A DNA stretch of 34,256 nt from a virus, in the IMG/VR virus record IMGVR_UViG_3300037502_000480, positions 1 to 34,256 of that record, one strand, 5' to 3'. The notes under the pieces were generated by a model that saw nothing but the letters and a program-made list of their open reading frames with translations, was not told the origin of the DNA and ran no database searches. The translations under genes and the position numbers were made by a program. Below, piece by piece: positions 16,915-24,065 of this stretch (the stretch's first letter is position 1; every line of letters begins with the position of its first letter).

Positions 16915-17399
16915 AAAAAAACCACACTACCCAGGACTGCGGTAATCGGTGATTCTAATAAATCCTGTGCGTACTCTTCGTGCTTACTCGCATCGTACTT
17001 ATCTACCTTCCAACCGAAGAGAGTCTTCTTCATAGGCATAACCATACAAGCCCCAATCCTATGCAGGTTTCCGTTCACATCTTGACTGAAATACTTGCTC
17101 TCGATATATCTCGCAGCTGGCATCTTACGGATGTCATAGATGCACTTGTAGCGTTTCTTTCCTACTTGGATATACTTAACAGGACTTGGCTTTATCTCCT
17201 CGTGAATGAAAGCTATGGACTTCAGAAGAGGGTTGAGTTCACCGATAGGCATAGAGTCTATCTGATGCTCAGTCATATTCTTGACGATAGCGACAGACTT
17301 AACCGCTAAATCTAATTCAGTAAGGTCTTTCTCTTTCGTGAACAGATTGACAATCTGCTGCCATTGAAATACGTTTACATCTTTCCAAGTCATATTCAT
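16656..17399 (-). CDS. Tail assembly chaperone, unshifted product (gpG-type)
   Basis: A 247-residue reading frame beginning MNMTWKDVNVFQWQQIVNLF. It then has alpha-helical segments and a conserved-looking core (YDIRKMPAARYIESKYFSQD, then KTLFGWKVDKYDASKHEEYA). After residue about 162 it passes the T9 site. The continuing frame (CLVYRNWIKASKDYLVSEMM, TLCETLDGFIKP) also looks plausible for about 55 residues before turning Arg/Ser-rich. Tail chaperones bind the tape measure and tube subunits before tail assembly. The start shown (ATG, 17397-17399) is preceded by CTATTT; a second ATG lies two codons on. Confidence 0.75.
   Translation of the reverse strand: MNMTWKDVNVFQWQQIVNLFTKEKDLTELDLAVKSVAIVKNMTEHQIDSMPIGELNPLLKSIAFIHEEIKPSPVKYIQVGKKRYKCIYDIRKMPAARYIESKYFSQDVNGNLHRIGACMVMPMKKTLFGWKVDKYDASKHEEYAQDLLESPITAVLGSVVFFCLVYRNWIKASKDYLVSEMMSKSLTKYQAEVLYQTLCETLDGFIKPHWWLSSKESRWSRCTKFLRYNSLMTSLISKRRTNTKQSS
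16913..16921 (-). promoter_or_regulatory. T9 slippery site for -1 programmed frameshift
   Basis: Nine consecutive T residues on the coding (minus) strand, read as GTT TTT TTT TGT in the zero frame. They contain a perfect X XXY YYZ heptamer (T TTT TTT), so a -1 slip leads into TTG TCT CGT and the 94-codon extension. Position at the junction of the two chaperone frames makes chance unlikely. I could not assess a stimulatory downstream RNA structure. Confidence 0.8.
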
Positions 17400-17484
17400 A
17401 AATAGATATTTCCGAAGTTTGGTTCTACGTTTGCAAACAGCAATCGTAAGCAGATATGTTTACTTTTTTATTTTTTTGTCAGAA

Positions 17485-17958
17485 TCACGCAAAGGAACTA
17501 TATTGACCATTCAATTCTAATGATTTAGAGATATAAGCATTTTTAGCCTCTTCTATTGTTTTATATGTACCTAATCTAATCTGCTTATTATTAACCATAA
17601 TTCTGGCTGTATAATTATTACCATTCATAGAAACTCCTTTTGGTAAACTCCTATTACTCCATCCAGAAGAATTAGCCATATTTTGCATTACAGTACAGGC
17701 TCTTAAATTTTCTATTCTGTTATCGTGCTTATTCCTGTTTATGTGATCTACATATTTTGGCATATAACCATTATGTAAAAGAAATACTATCCTATGAATA
17801 TAGTATAGTTTCTTTTTGTACTTTAATTGAAGATACTTTCTTTTAGTTGATGGAGATACAGGCTTACCACTATAAGTATGATTTGTATCACTTTTCCAAT
17901 ACAAGGTATCGTTCTTGTATTCAAATAATTGTTTTGCTATTTCGTATGTCATATACAT
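17485..17958 (-). CDS. HNH homing endonuclease with AP2-like DNA-binding domain
   Basis: About 157 residues from the ATG at 17956-17958; an upstream in-frame TTG at 17976 is less convincing. The HNH core is seen in YIHRIVFLLHNGYMPKYVDH and then INRNKHDNRIENLR, with the motif His at about 55 and DHIN at about 71-74. Residues about 106-145 (PKGVSMNGNNYTARI... LGTYKTIEEAKNAY) form an AP2-like DNA-binding repeat. Such genes are free-standing mobile endonucleases. The ORF looks more AT-rich than its neighbours and sits alone between terminase and tail chaperone. It is framed by short imperfect direct repeats (17480-17493 and 17965-17976), consistent with insertion. Confidence 0.85.
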   Translation of the reverse strand: MYMTYEIAKQLFEYKNDTLYWKSDTNHTYSGKPVSPSTKRKYLQLKYKKKLYYIHRIVFLLHNGYMPKYVDHINRNKHDNRIENLRACTVMQNMANSSGWSNRSLPKGVSMNGNNYTARIMVNNKQIRLGTYKTIEEAKNAYISKSLELNGQYSSFA

Positions 17959-17985
17959 AAATAGCAGAATACGCAATTATGTACC

Positions 17986-19137
17986 TTATAGGAAAGAATA
18001 CCTACCTGCTTGACCATTCTTTGTGTAGTGACTCCAAGCGAGAGCCAGGCTCATAACGCAGTCATCGTGAAACCCTTGAGGTGCTGAATACTTTACCCCT
18101 GTTGCAGTATACTGATACTCGAATACCTCAAGTTCGTTTACGATTGCACCTTCGGGAAATGTTATCTTTCTTTGTTGGATAGCAGAGGAGAGACCTTCCA
18201 TTAGTTGCTGCTTAGAGTTCGAGGTAAACTTAAAGCCGGTTACATTCACACCCTCACGATATAAATCCTCAAAGATTGGGTCTCCTACTCCTGTCGAGTC
18301 TATTAGGATAGGCATTCTCGGAAGATTAGCTATTATCTGCTTAGTGTTTCTCCAATCCTTTTGAAACCTCTCGAAGTAACTTACTGATCCATTCTTATCG
18401 AGTCCGATAATACAAGTAAAGTCAACCGACTTGGCTAAGTCTATCCCGAATACTATCGGAGGCTCTGTCGATAGTGGGTAAGTACATTGCTTGATATACT
18501 GAGAGCCGAAGGGATTCGCTGCATTCTCTGATGGATTCGCCATATACTCCTGCTCGAATACCACTTCAGGAAGCTGAAGCCTTGCATCGTCAATCTCTAT
18601 CTTATCGATATAAGGATTATCGTAGGTGCTGAACTTGAAAGATTCCCAATCTGGCTCTCCAGACTTTAAGTAGAGCGAGTAGAAGAAGTTCTTACCCTTA
18701 GGAGTGGATAGGAATATCGCTCGACCTTTGTAATCAGTTAAGGTAGGTCGAATAGAGTTAAGCCATCCATCTTCGAGGTTAGGAATAAACGAAGCCTCAT
18801 CTACTACAACGAGGTGAAACTTTCTACCACGCAGGTTATCGAGTCTCTCTCCTGTAAAGAAATCCACCGAGCCATTATTCGGGAACTTAATCGTAAGCTC
18901 TGATTTGTTAGATTCGAATGGTACTGCTTGAATCAGTCTCTCGAAGAACACACGAGCGAGTTGATACGTTGGAGTGATATAAGCGACTGATTTACCGAGT
19001 AAAGCATTTGAGATTATTTCTATCTGGCTGAGTTCTGACTTCCCGAATCTTCGACCGCACATAACCACCCTGAACCTTGCTTCGCTGTCAAGGATTCTTT
19101 GCTGATTGATATGCGGTTCAGGAAGCTCAAGCCTCAT
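17986..19137 (-). CDS. terL: Terminase large subunit
   Basis: A 383-residue packaging motor. The ATPase half shows Walker A CGRRFGKS (27-34), Walker B LVVVDEAS (109-116) and the coupling motif LSTPKG (143-148). The nuclease half shows FGIDLAKS with the first acidic residue (D233), DSTGVGD (280-286) and GFHDDCVMSLALA (about 355-367) with the final metal-binding Asp pair. It cuts concatemeric DNA and pumps it into the prohead through the portal. It overlaps the small-subunit gene by four bases (ATGA). Length is short for the family but both domains are complete. The portal gene is unusually far away, about 11 kb downstream. Confidence 0.95.
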   Translation of the reverse strand: MRLELPEPHINQQRILDSEARFRVVMCGRRFGKSELSQIEIISNALLGKSVAYITPTYQLARVFFERLIQAVPFESNKSELTIKFPNNGSVDFFTGERLDNLRGRKFHLVVVDEASFIPNLEDGWLNSIRPTLTDYKGRAIFLSTPKGKNFFYSLYLKSGEPDWESFKFSTYDNPYIDKIEIDDARLQLPEVVFEQEYMANPSENAANPFGSQYIKQCTYPLSTEPPIVFGIDLAKSVDFTCIIGLDKNGSVSYFERFQKDWRNTKQIIANLPRMPILIDSTGVGDPIFEDLYREGVNVTGFKFTSNSKQQLMEGLSSAIQQRKITFPEGAIVNELEVFEYQYTATGVKYSAPQGFHDDCVMSLALAWSHYTKNGQAGRYSFL

Positions 19138-19496
19138 AGAATTGTTTTACCCTTCACGAATACCACCTCGATCCGTGAGTCTGTACTTACTTGCTGCGTT
19201 TCCTTTGGCTTGCCATAGACACGAGTAAGGAGCGTTTCAACCGAATACAGGCTACCTTTCTCCAGGCTTTTCTTCATAGCATTGGCTATGGTCTTTTCTA
19301 ATATCGTAGCTTTCGGGTTATCCCAAACCTCTTTCAGTTCATCCAAGTCCATCTGAAGCATAGTCTGGATAGTATCGTTGATCTCAGATAGCTTATATCC
19401 CTGCTCCCTAAGTAGCGTTACGTACTTCTTAGGGCGTCCGTTTGGATTCCTTACCTCACCCTTCTTGGCAGGTATTAAGTTCTGTTCGTTTGCCAT
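19134..19496 (-). CDS. terS: Putative terminase small subunit (DUF5681-like start)
   Basis: A 120-residue protein. The N-terminal KKGEVRNPNGRPKK is the signature of DUF5681-type phage proteins found next to TerL. The middle is helical (LSEINDTIQTMLQMDLDEL), and KATILEKTIANAMKKSLEKG is followed by VETLLTRVYGKPKE. The short basic motif near the start could touch DNA. Direct coupling to the TerL gene (ATGA overlap) supports the role of recognising phage DNA for packaging. There is no separate evidence for a packaging site. Confidence 0.75.
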   Translation of the reverse strand: MANEQNLIPAKKGEVRNPNGRPKKYVTLLREQGYKLSEINDTIQTMLQMDLDELKEVWDNPKATILEKTIANAMKKSLEKGSLYSVETLLTRVYGKPKETQQVSTDSRIEVVFVKGKTIL

Positions 19497-19516
19497 TTCT
19501 CTTTATTCCTTCTAAA

Positions 19517-20656
19517 TTATTCAATAGGTAACCCATTCTTTTTGATTACCAAAGTCGGATCAAGTTTCTTCATCCTATCCACAATCACTTGGCAATATTT
19601 AGGATCGAGTTCCATTCCATAACACTTGCGTTTAAGTTGATGTGCTGCTACCATTGTAGAGCCTGATCCAAGAAATCCATCGAAGCAAGTATTGAATTCA
19701 AAGTCATTAAAAATATCTCCAAATAATCCTACTGGTTTTTGAGTAGGATGAACCCTTGTTTTACCTTCTATATTTTTATCTCCTTTCCTTATCATTCCAT
19801 TCCATTGCCATTTATACAATTTTGCTCCTTTATCAAATGAAGTCCAAGCGAGTTCTACATCAGCAAAATTTCCTGTATTTTCTTTATCCCATACTATCCA
19901 ACACATTGAAGGAGATAAAAAGTCAGTAAAATAATTACCTCCCCAAATAATAAAGTTTTCAAACCCTAAACTTATACAAGTTTGATAAAATTCTTTTGCA
20001 GTATCTGTCGTATCATCTCCAATAATTTCCGAATAAGAATTAACTTTTGCCAATTTTCCACCTCCTACAGAATTATTTTGAACTACTTTAATACCATAAG
20101 GAGGGTCAGTAAATACCATATCCGCCTTCTCTCCATTCATCAGCTTTGCCACTTGGTCGCTATCCGTTGAATCTCCACAAAGCAAACGATGCTCTCCTAT
20201 CTCAAACAAATCTCCAAGTACGATATCCGTTTCGATTCCACCTTCAGGTGCTGCGAAATCATCTTCCTCTGCTTCTAATACTTCTGCTTCAAAGCCAGGT
20301 ATATCCAATCCCCACTCTTGTAGCTTTTCTGTCTCCCAATTATTCGCAAGGTCATTCCAATCCCATTCTCCGAAGCCTACGTTATCCTTAATTATAAATT
20401 CTTTCTGCTGTTCTTCAGTTAGATTACTCGCTTTGATAACAGGTACTTTATCGAGTCCTGCCTCCTTACAGGCTTTTAGTCGCATATTCCCACCTAATAC
20501 GACCATATCCTCATTAACTACGATAGGTCTTAATTCAAGCATCTCAGGGAACTCCTTAATGCTTTGTACGAGTTTCTTAAACTTATCATCCTTAATTATC
20601 CTCGGATTGTTCGGGTTCGCTTTTACTTGATTGATAGGTAGCTTTATCATATCCAT
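19517..20656 (-). CDS. ParB-like nuclease domain fused to DNA methyltransferase (N6-adenine / N4-cytosine type)
   Basis: A 379-residue two-domain protein. Residues about 1-95 are ParB/Sulfiredoxin-like (MIKLPINQVKANPNNPR and VVLGGNMRLKACKEAG). An acidic linker follows. Residues about 140-365 form a methyltransferase in beta-class order: catalytic TDPPYG (183-188) before the SAM-binding CFDGFLGSGSTM (324-335). HPTQKP (303-308) lies between them. It would methylate adenine or cytosine in phage DNA, probably for protection from host restriction. The stop lies 20 bases before the small terminase ATG. DNA in the catalytic part (about 19700-20050) looks more AT-rich than the rest, suggesting mosaic origin. 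Confidence 0.9.
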   Translation of the reverse strand: MDMIKLPINQVKANPNNPRIIKDDKFKKLVQSIKEFPEMLELRPIVVNEDMVVLGGNMRLKACKEAGLDKVPVIKASNLTEEQQKEFIIKDNVGFGEWDWNDLANNWETEKLQEWGLDIPGFEAEVLEAEEDDFAAPEGGIETDIVLGDLFEIGEHRLLCGDSTDSDQVAKLMNGEKADMVFTDPPYGIKVVQNNSVGGGKLAKVNSYSEIIGDDTTDTAKEFYQTCISLGFENFIIWGGNYFTDFLSPSMCWIVWDKENTGNFADVELAWTSFDKGAKLYKWQWNGMIRKGDKNIEGKTRVHPTQKPVGLFGDIFNDFEFNTCFDGFLGSGSTMVAAHQLKRKCYGMELDPKYCQVIVDRMKKLDPTLVIKKNGLPIE

Positions 20657-21285
20657 TCGGTTTGAAATATAGTGTAGTTATTTTCTTCTTGGTATTTCCC
20701 TGTCTCTCTCGCCCATAAGTAATCGCACTTGCTTAGTCCCTCATCTTTCATCTTTCGATAGGGTGTATCTTGTCCTACATCGTGTCCGATATGTTCTGCT
20801 CGGAGTCCGCTTAGATAGTAATTCAGGTGTCCTGTCATTTGTAACCGATAAGAGTAATCTCTATCCTGCATTCCGTAAGGATCATAAGCCTCATTAAAGT
20901 AACCTATTTTGTCGATGGCTTTCATCGGTATAAGAACATTCCCGAAGGCTGCTTCTTGTATGTGTACTTGGAGTCCGTTGATAGTGGTAGGCTCTGAGAT
21001 ACTTTCGACTGTGTATATTCCTATCATCCCTGAATTAGGAATAGTTATCATAGCTTGAACCATTCTTTCGAGCCAACTATTAGGCATCAAAATATCGTTA
21101 GCCATTGTAACTACCGCATCGTATGTCCTCGACTGAAAGATTCCGTGATTGATTGCATTGGCTATCCCTTTCATATCAACTATAACATAGTCGAACTCAT
21201 ACCCTGCGTTATTAAAGTTGACATCTTTAACTCTTTGAGTAAAGTCGTGTCTGTCGTAATCTAATAGGATGATATTAACGAGCAT
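20647..21285 (-). CDS. GT2-type glycosyltransferase
   Basis: A 212-residue GT-A-like enzyme. MLVNIILLDYDRHDF begins the nucleotide-sugar fold, and TMANDILMPNSWLE (about 60-73) supplies the acidic metal-site region in place of a DxD. QDRDYSYRLQMTGH (about 140-153) corresponds to the catalytic-base segment (ED/QD...R) of family 2. It is short for GT2 but has the core. It overlaps the methyltransferase gene by ten bases and the hexapeptide transferase by eleven. The substrate cannot be told; phage DNA, virion protein or host surface glycan are all possible. Confidence 0.75.
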   Translation of the reverse strand: MLVNIILLDYDRHDFTQRVKDVNFNNAGYEFDYVIVDMKGIANAINHGIFQSRTYDAVVTMANDILMPNSWLERMVQAMITIPNSGMIGIYTVESISEPTTINGLQVHIQEAAFGNVLIPMKAIDKIGYFNEAYDPYGMQDRDYSYRLQMTGHLNYYLSGLRAEHIGHDVGQDTPYRKMKDEGLSKCDYLWARETGKYQEENNYTIFQTEWI

Positions 21286-21748
21286 TGCTTCCTATTTCTT
21301 TTACAGGTACTCCTGCGTATTTGGTAAATGGTTTTAGAACAGATTTCTTACCTACGAATCCAGATGCTCCTATCATACAACCCTCAGGTACTTCTACCTT
21401 CTGATGGATCACCGCATTCAGTCCTATGTTGGTATTCTTTCTTATGATTGTATGTCCTCCGATTTTCGCTCCGCAACTTAATGTAACTCCTTCCTCTAAC
21501 TCAGCATCGTGTCCTACGTGTGAGTGTTTCATTAGGTAGCAATTCTTCCCGATGATAGTAGGTTTGTCTGTTCCGCTATCAATCGTAACGAGTCCTGTTA
21601 TTCGTGTTCCCGATTTGATAATCACTTTTCCTTCGTTATCCTCTTTACCTTTCCACTCAGCACTAAAGCCGATGACACAATAAGGACCGATGTGTACACC
21701 GCCCTCTATGATTACTTTCGGATGGATTAAAGCGGTAGGATGTATCAT
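21275..21748 (-). CDS. Hexapeptide-repeat acyl/acetyltransferase (LpxA-like fold)
   Basis: The 157 residues contain the left-handed beta-helix repeat pattern ([IV]-G-x4) throughout: PTALIHPKVIIEGGVHIGPY, then IGKNCYLMKHSHVGHD, then LSCGAKIGGHTIIRKN. HSHVGHD (75-81) occupies the place of the catalytic HVAHD of LpxA. The protein is about 100 residues shorter than LpxA and lacks its C-terminal helical part. It therefore more likely acetylates or acylates a nucleotide sugar or glycan than makes lipid A. It is translationally coupled (ATGA) to the tiny basic gene upstream and lies between two glycosyltransferase genes. Confidence 0.8.
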   Translation of the reverse strand: MIHPTALIHPKVIIEGGVHIGPYCVIGFSAEWKGKEDNEGKVIIKSGTRITGLVTIDSGTDKPTIIGKNCYLMKHSHVGHDAELEEGVTLSCGAKIGGHTIIRKNTNIGLNAVIHQKVEVPEGCMIGASGFVGKKSVLKPFTKYAGVPVKEIGSNAR

Positions 21749-21864
21749 CTGCCTTGTCCTCTGTAGTTTCGTTCTTTACGATTGTTTTTGTTTCTGCTCT
21801 TCTGAGCCTTTCCTCCCTTCCTTCGCCCGAATGTTACTTTGTTCTGTGCTGATACCTTTGCCAT
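21745..21864 (-). CDS. Tiny basic protein, 39 aa
   Basis: This is a short ORF starting ATG at 21862-21864, which overlaps the stop codon of the upstream glycosyltransferase (TAATG). It ends TGA at 21745-21747, overlapping the next start (ATGA). The product begins MAKVSAQNKVTFGRRKGGKA and ends NYRGQGR. Fourteen of its 39 residues are Lys or Arg. The exact coupling on both sides and the coherent composition argue it is a real gene. A ribosomal-protein-like or nucleic-acid-binding role would fit the charge but is unproven. I recall similar tiny proteins in other Bacteroidota phages. Confidence 0.7.
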   Translation of the reverse strand: MAKVSAQNKVTFGRRKGGKAQKSRNKNNRKERNYRGQGR

Positions 21865-22865
21865 TATACTGATTGATAAAGTTGCTTCCTTAGTTCGTTT
21901 ACCTTGTGTAGATTGAAATTCTCATTACACCACTCGTAGTTAGCGAGTCCTTTCTCACTTCTATAAATAGAATCTGTCGCTACTTTTTTAACCTCACGAT
22001 ACCAATCGGATTGGTTATTAATCTTTATAGCTTCTACTGAAGTATCGTAAGGCGGTACGTTAGAAACAATAACAGGAATTTTCTTACACGCAGCTTCGAG
22101 TACTTTCAAATTACTCTTCATAGAATTAAACCTCGAATGAACCAGAGGCACAATAGAGCAATCTGCTTCGTTGTAGAAGTTCATATACTCTCTAACCGGT
22201 AAAGCACGTTTGACATCTCCAAGCTTAAGACCGGCGGTAAAGTAATGAATCATCTTGTGCCAAATCATCCGAGAGTAAGCATTCGGATCATCAAGACCGC
22301 AGATAGTCATATTGACTTTGCTCTTTAACTCTGAATCGGATAGAACTTTTTTGAAAGGGAACTGAAGAATCTTTAAGTCCTTTTCGTGAGTGATAGAGCC
22401 AACGTAAACAAAGCGAACCTTATCTGACTCTGTTCTTACATCGGTGAATTGATCCTCTCCGAAAGGGAATGCGTTTGGTAAGATAGCTACGTTTGAATTA
22501 AACTCTCGTATCTCATTCCATAGCAAGTCGTTTGTGCAAGTAACTAAGTCCGCTATTTTGATATGCTCTATGATTGCTTCGGTAGGATAAACTGAACTAA
22601 GGATATGCCAGGAGTCCAAGTGCCAATAATCATCTATGTCAACTACTAACTTGAAGCCGTACTTATCTTTGTACTCTTTTAGTGTATCGATATGAACTTC
22701 AGGTATGAATCGATTAATCAAAAGAATATCATAACCTTCTGCTAAGACTTCCTCTGTCAATGTATCTGTGAACATCGCATAGGTCTTCGGCATAAAGTAG
22801 ATGGGCAGCATCAGTCGGTGGTAACCCACTCCGCTATTCTCTTTCGTGACTACGAGTATTCTCAT
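21864..22865 (-). CDS. Glycosyltransferase (GT4/GT-B-like)
   Basis: A 333-residue GT-B-type enzyme. MRILVVTKENSGVGYHRLML is the N-terminal Rossmann start with the Gly-rich loop. LVVDIDDYWHLDSWH precedes the inter-domain region, VRFVYVGSITHEKDLKILQF is the usual start of the second domain, and SNLKVLEAACKKIPVIVSNV contains the nucleotide-sugar E...E-type segment. It joins the adjacent GT2 and hexapeptide transferase in what looks like a small glycan-modification cluster. Its start overlaps the upstream gene by four bases. Donor and acceptor are unknown. Confidence 0.8.
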   Translation of the reverse strand: MRILVVTKENSGVGYHRLMLPIYFMPKTYAMFTDTLTEEVLAEGYDILLINRFIPEVHIDTLKEYKDKYGFKLVVDIDDYWHLDSWHILSSVYPTEAIIEHIKIADLVTCTNDLLWNEIREFNSNVAILPNAFPFGEDQFTDVRTESDKVRFVYVGSITHEKDLKILQFPFKKVLSDSELKSKVNMTICGLDDPNAYSRMIWHKMIHYFTAGLKLGDVKRALPVREYMNFYNEADCSIVPLVHSRFNSMKSNLKVLEAACKKIPVIVSNVPPYDTSVEAIKINNQSDWYREVKKVATDSIYRSEKGLANYEWCNENFNLHKVNELRKQLYQSV

Positions 22866-23164
22866 TTCTTAGGTCTCCCTCTTTTTGGTTTAACTACTTC
22901 CTCTTTGATGATAGTCTCTTCCATTCCGTTGAATGCCATCCAACATTCTTTGTCCGATTCGCAGAACCTTATCAGTCGCTCCAACATATCGAAGACACAG
23001 TTACCACACCAATAGGTTAAAACAAACTGCGGATCTTGATACTTTCGGTAGAGCCTTTCGTATTCAGCAAGTACATCGAAAGGAATGTTCCGAGTGAATC
23101 CAAGTTTAACCGAATCAAAGTTTATTCGGTTGGCTAATAGAAAGTCTATCTCTTCTCTTGTCAT
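22862..23164 (-). CDS. Hypothetical protein with C-terminal AT-hook-like motif
   Basis: A 100-residue protein with a helical N-terminus (MTREEIDFLLANRINFDSVK) and a Cys pair in a YWCGNCVFDMLERL segment. The last residues, KPKRGRPKK, match the AT-hook pattern that binds the minor groove of AT-rich DNA. Both ends overlap neighbours by four bases, so it is firmly in the operon. The CGNC pair could bind metal or be redox-active. Function unknown. Confidence 0.6.
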   Translation of the reverse strand: MTREEIDFLLANRINFDSVKLGFTRNIPFDVLAEYERLYRKYQDPQFVLTYWCGNCVFDMLERLIRFCESDKECWMAFNGMEETIIKEEVVKPKRGRPKK

Positions 23165-23415
23165 TTTTTAACGTTGTATAGATTAATCATAAAGTTATTA
23201 AAGTAGGGAGCTATTGAACCTGAAGAAAACATAACTAACATACCTTTTGCATAAAATATTGGAATCAAATATAAGATTATTGCTATCCACGCAGTCAAGC
23301 ACAATGGGCAATTAAAAGGTCGAAAATTTAATTTCCATTTTTCTGGAAATCTATTCTGTGTTATAAAATAGAATGTAAAAAAATTAGAGGCTAAAATAAT
23401 TAGTATGATATTCAT
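23161..23415 (-). CDS. Small membrane protein with CPLC motif
   Basis: An 84-residue protein with an N-terminal membrane segment (NIILIILASNFFTFYFI), a loop holding FNCPLCLTAWIAI, and further hydrophobic segments to about residue 58. The CPxC pair followed by a membrane helix resembles a small phage/bacterial membrane family (DUF1360-like) that I recall only loosely. It could act at the host envelope, for example in superinfection exclusion, but that is speculation. ATGA overlaps tie it to the AT-hook gene downstream and nearly to the GIY-YIG gene upstream. Confidence 0.6.
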   Translation of the reverse strand: MNIILIILASNFFTFYFITQNRFPEKWKLNFRPFNCPLCLTAWIAIILYLIPIFYAKGMLVMFSSGSIAPYFNNFMINLYNVKK

Positions 23416-24065
23416 TTTTTATTTTTTAATTTCCAATAACGTTTTCTTGCTTCAGATATTTTTCTTTTATGTTCTTCACTTTTTGGTCTTCCCTTCTGAA
23501 ACATTGAAACTTTTAATTTTGTTTCTTCTGAAAGTTTTTTCCCTTTTTGAGATTCTGAAATATTTTTTATTGCTTCTTCGTTTCTTTTTTTCCCTTTATT
23601 TTTTATACTTATTTTCATTTTTGATTCTTCTGTATGATTATAACCTAATCCATACTTATTCCCAATCATTCTATTTTTTAAATCATTTAATTCTTTTTCA
23701 GAACGAATTCTACCAATACCACGTTTATTGCCAATTAATTTATTTGATAAATTTTCTCTCCATTCTTTTGACATAATTGCACCAGTAGTTCCTTCTCCAC
23801 CATCCGTTAAATTTGATAGAGTACCTGTGCCTATATTTTTTCTTCCATACAATGAAATAAATTCTTTCTCTTTTTCGCAAGCTTGTTCCCAAGTTAATTC
23901 ATCAATTAAAATATCAACTTCATAATCTGTTTTATTAATTACATCATACCACATTTTATTTCTTCTTGTTTTTTCAAATGCTCTTTTATATTTTTTATCG
24001 CTACCTATTCCAATATAAAATGGTTCATTTTTATCTAACCTAATATGTCTGTAAACGTATGGCAT
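23412..24065 (-). CDS. GIY-YIG homing endonuclease with NUMOD3 repeats
   Basis: A 217-residue protein. PYVYRHIRLD...PFYIGIG (about 2-21) is the GIY-YIG signature in variant form, followed by a catalytic-type Arg and a Glu further on (EKEKEFISLYG). The C-terminal half has several Ser/Thr-Glu-Glu helices with Lys/Gly-rich turns (HTEESKMKISIKNKGK, SEETKLKVSMFQKGR, SEEHKRKISEARKR), which are NUMOD3 DNA-binding repeats. The combination is typical of free-standing homing endonucleases. The ORF is markedly AT- and Lys-rich compared with its neighbours and interrupts the operon right after the sigma-like gene, consistent with recent acquisition. Confidence 0.9.
   Translation of the reverse strand: MPYVYRHIRLDKNEPFYIGIGSDKKYKRAFEKTRRNKMWYDVINKTDYEVDILIDELTWEQACEKEKEFISLYGRKNIGTGTLSNLTDGGEGTTGAIMSKEWRENLSNKLIGNKRGIGRIRSEKELNDLKNRMIGNKYGLGYNHTEESKMKISIKNKGKKRNEEAIKNISESQKGKKLSEETKLKVSMFQKGRPKSEEHKRKISEARKRYWKLKNKK

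Noticed and set aside
17429-17438. Palindrome GTTTGCAAAC before the tail chaperone as an operator
   Set aside because: Only 10 bp and without a partner site; such short palindromes are expected by chance.
23405-23776. 123-codon plus-strand ORF antisense to the GIY-YIG gene
   Set aside because: Phe/Leu repeats mirror the Lys/Glu codons of the real gene; no promoter or leader.
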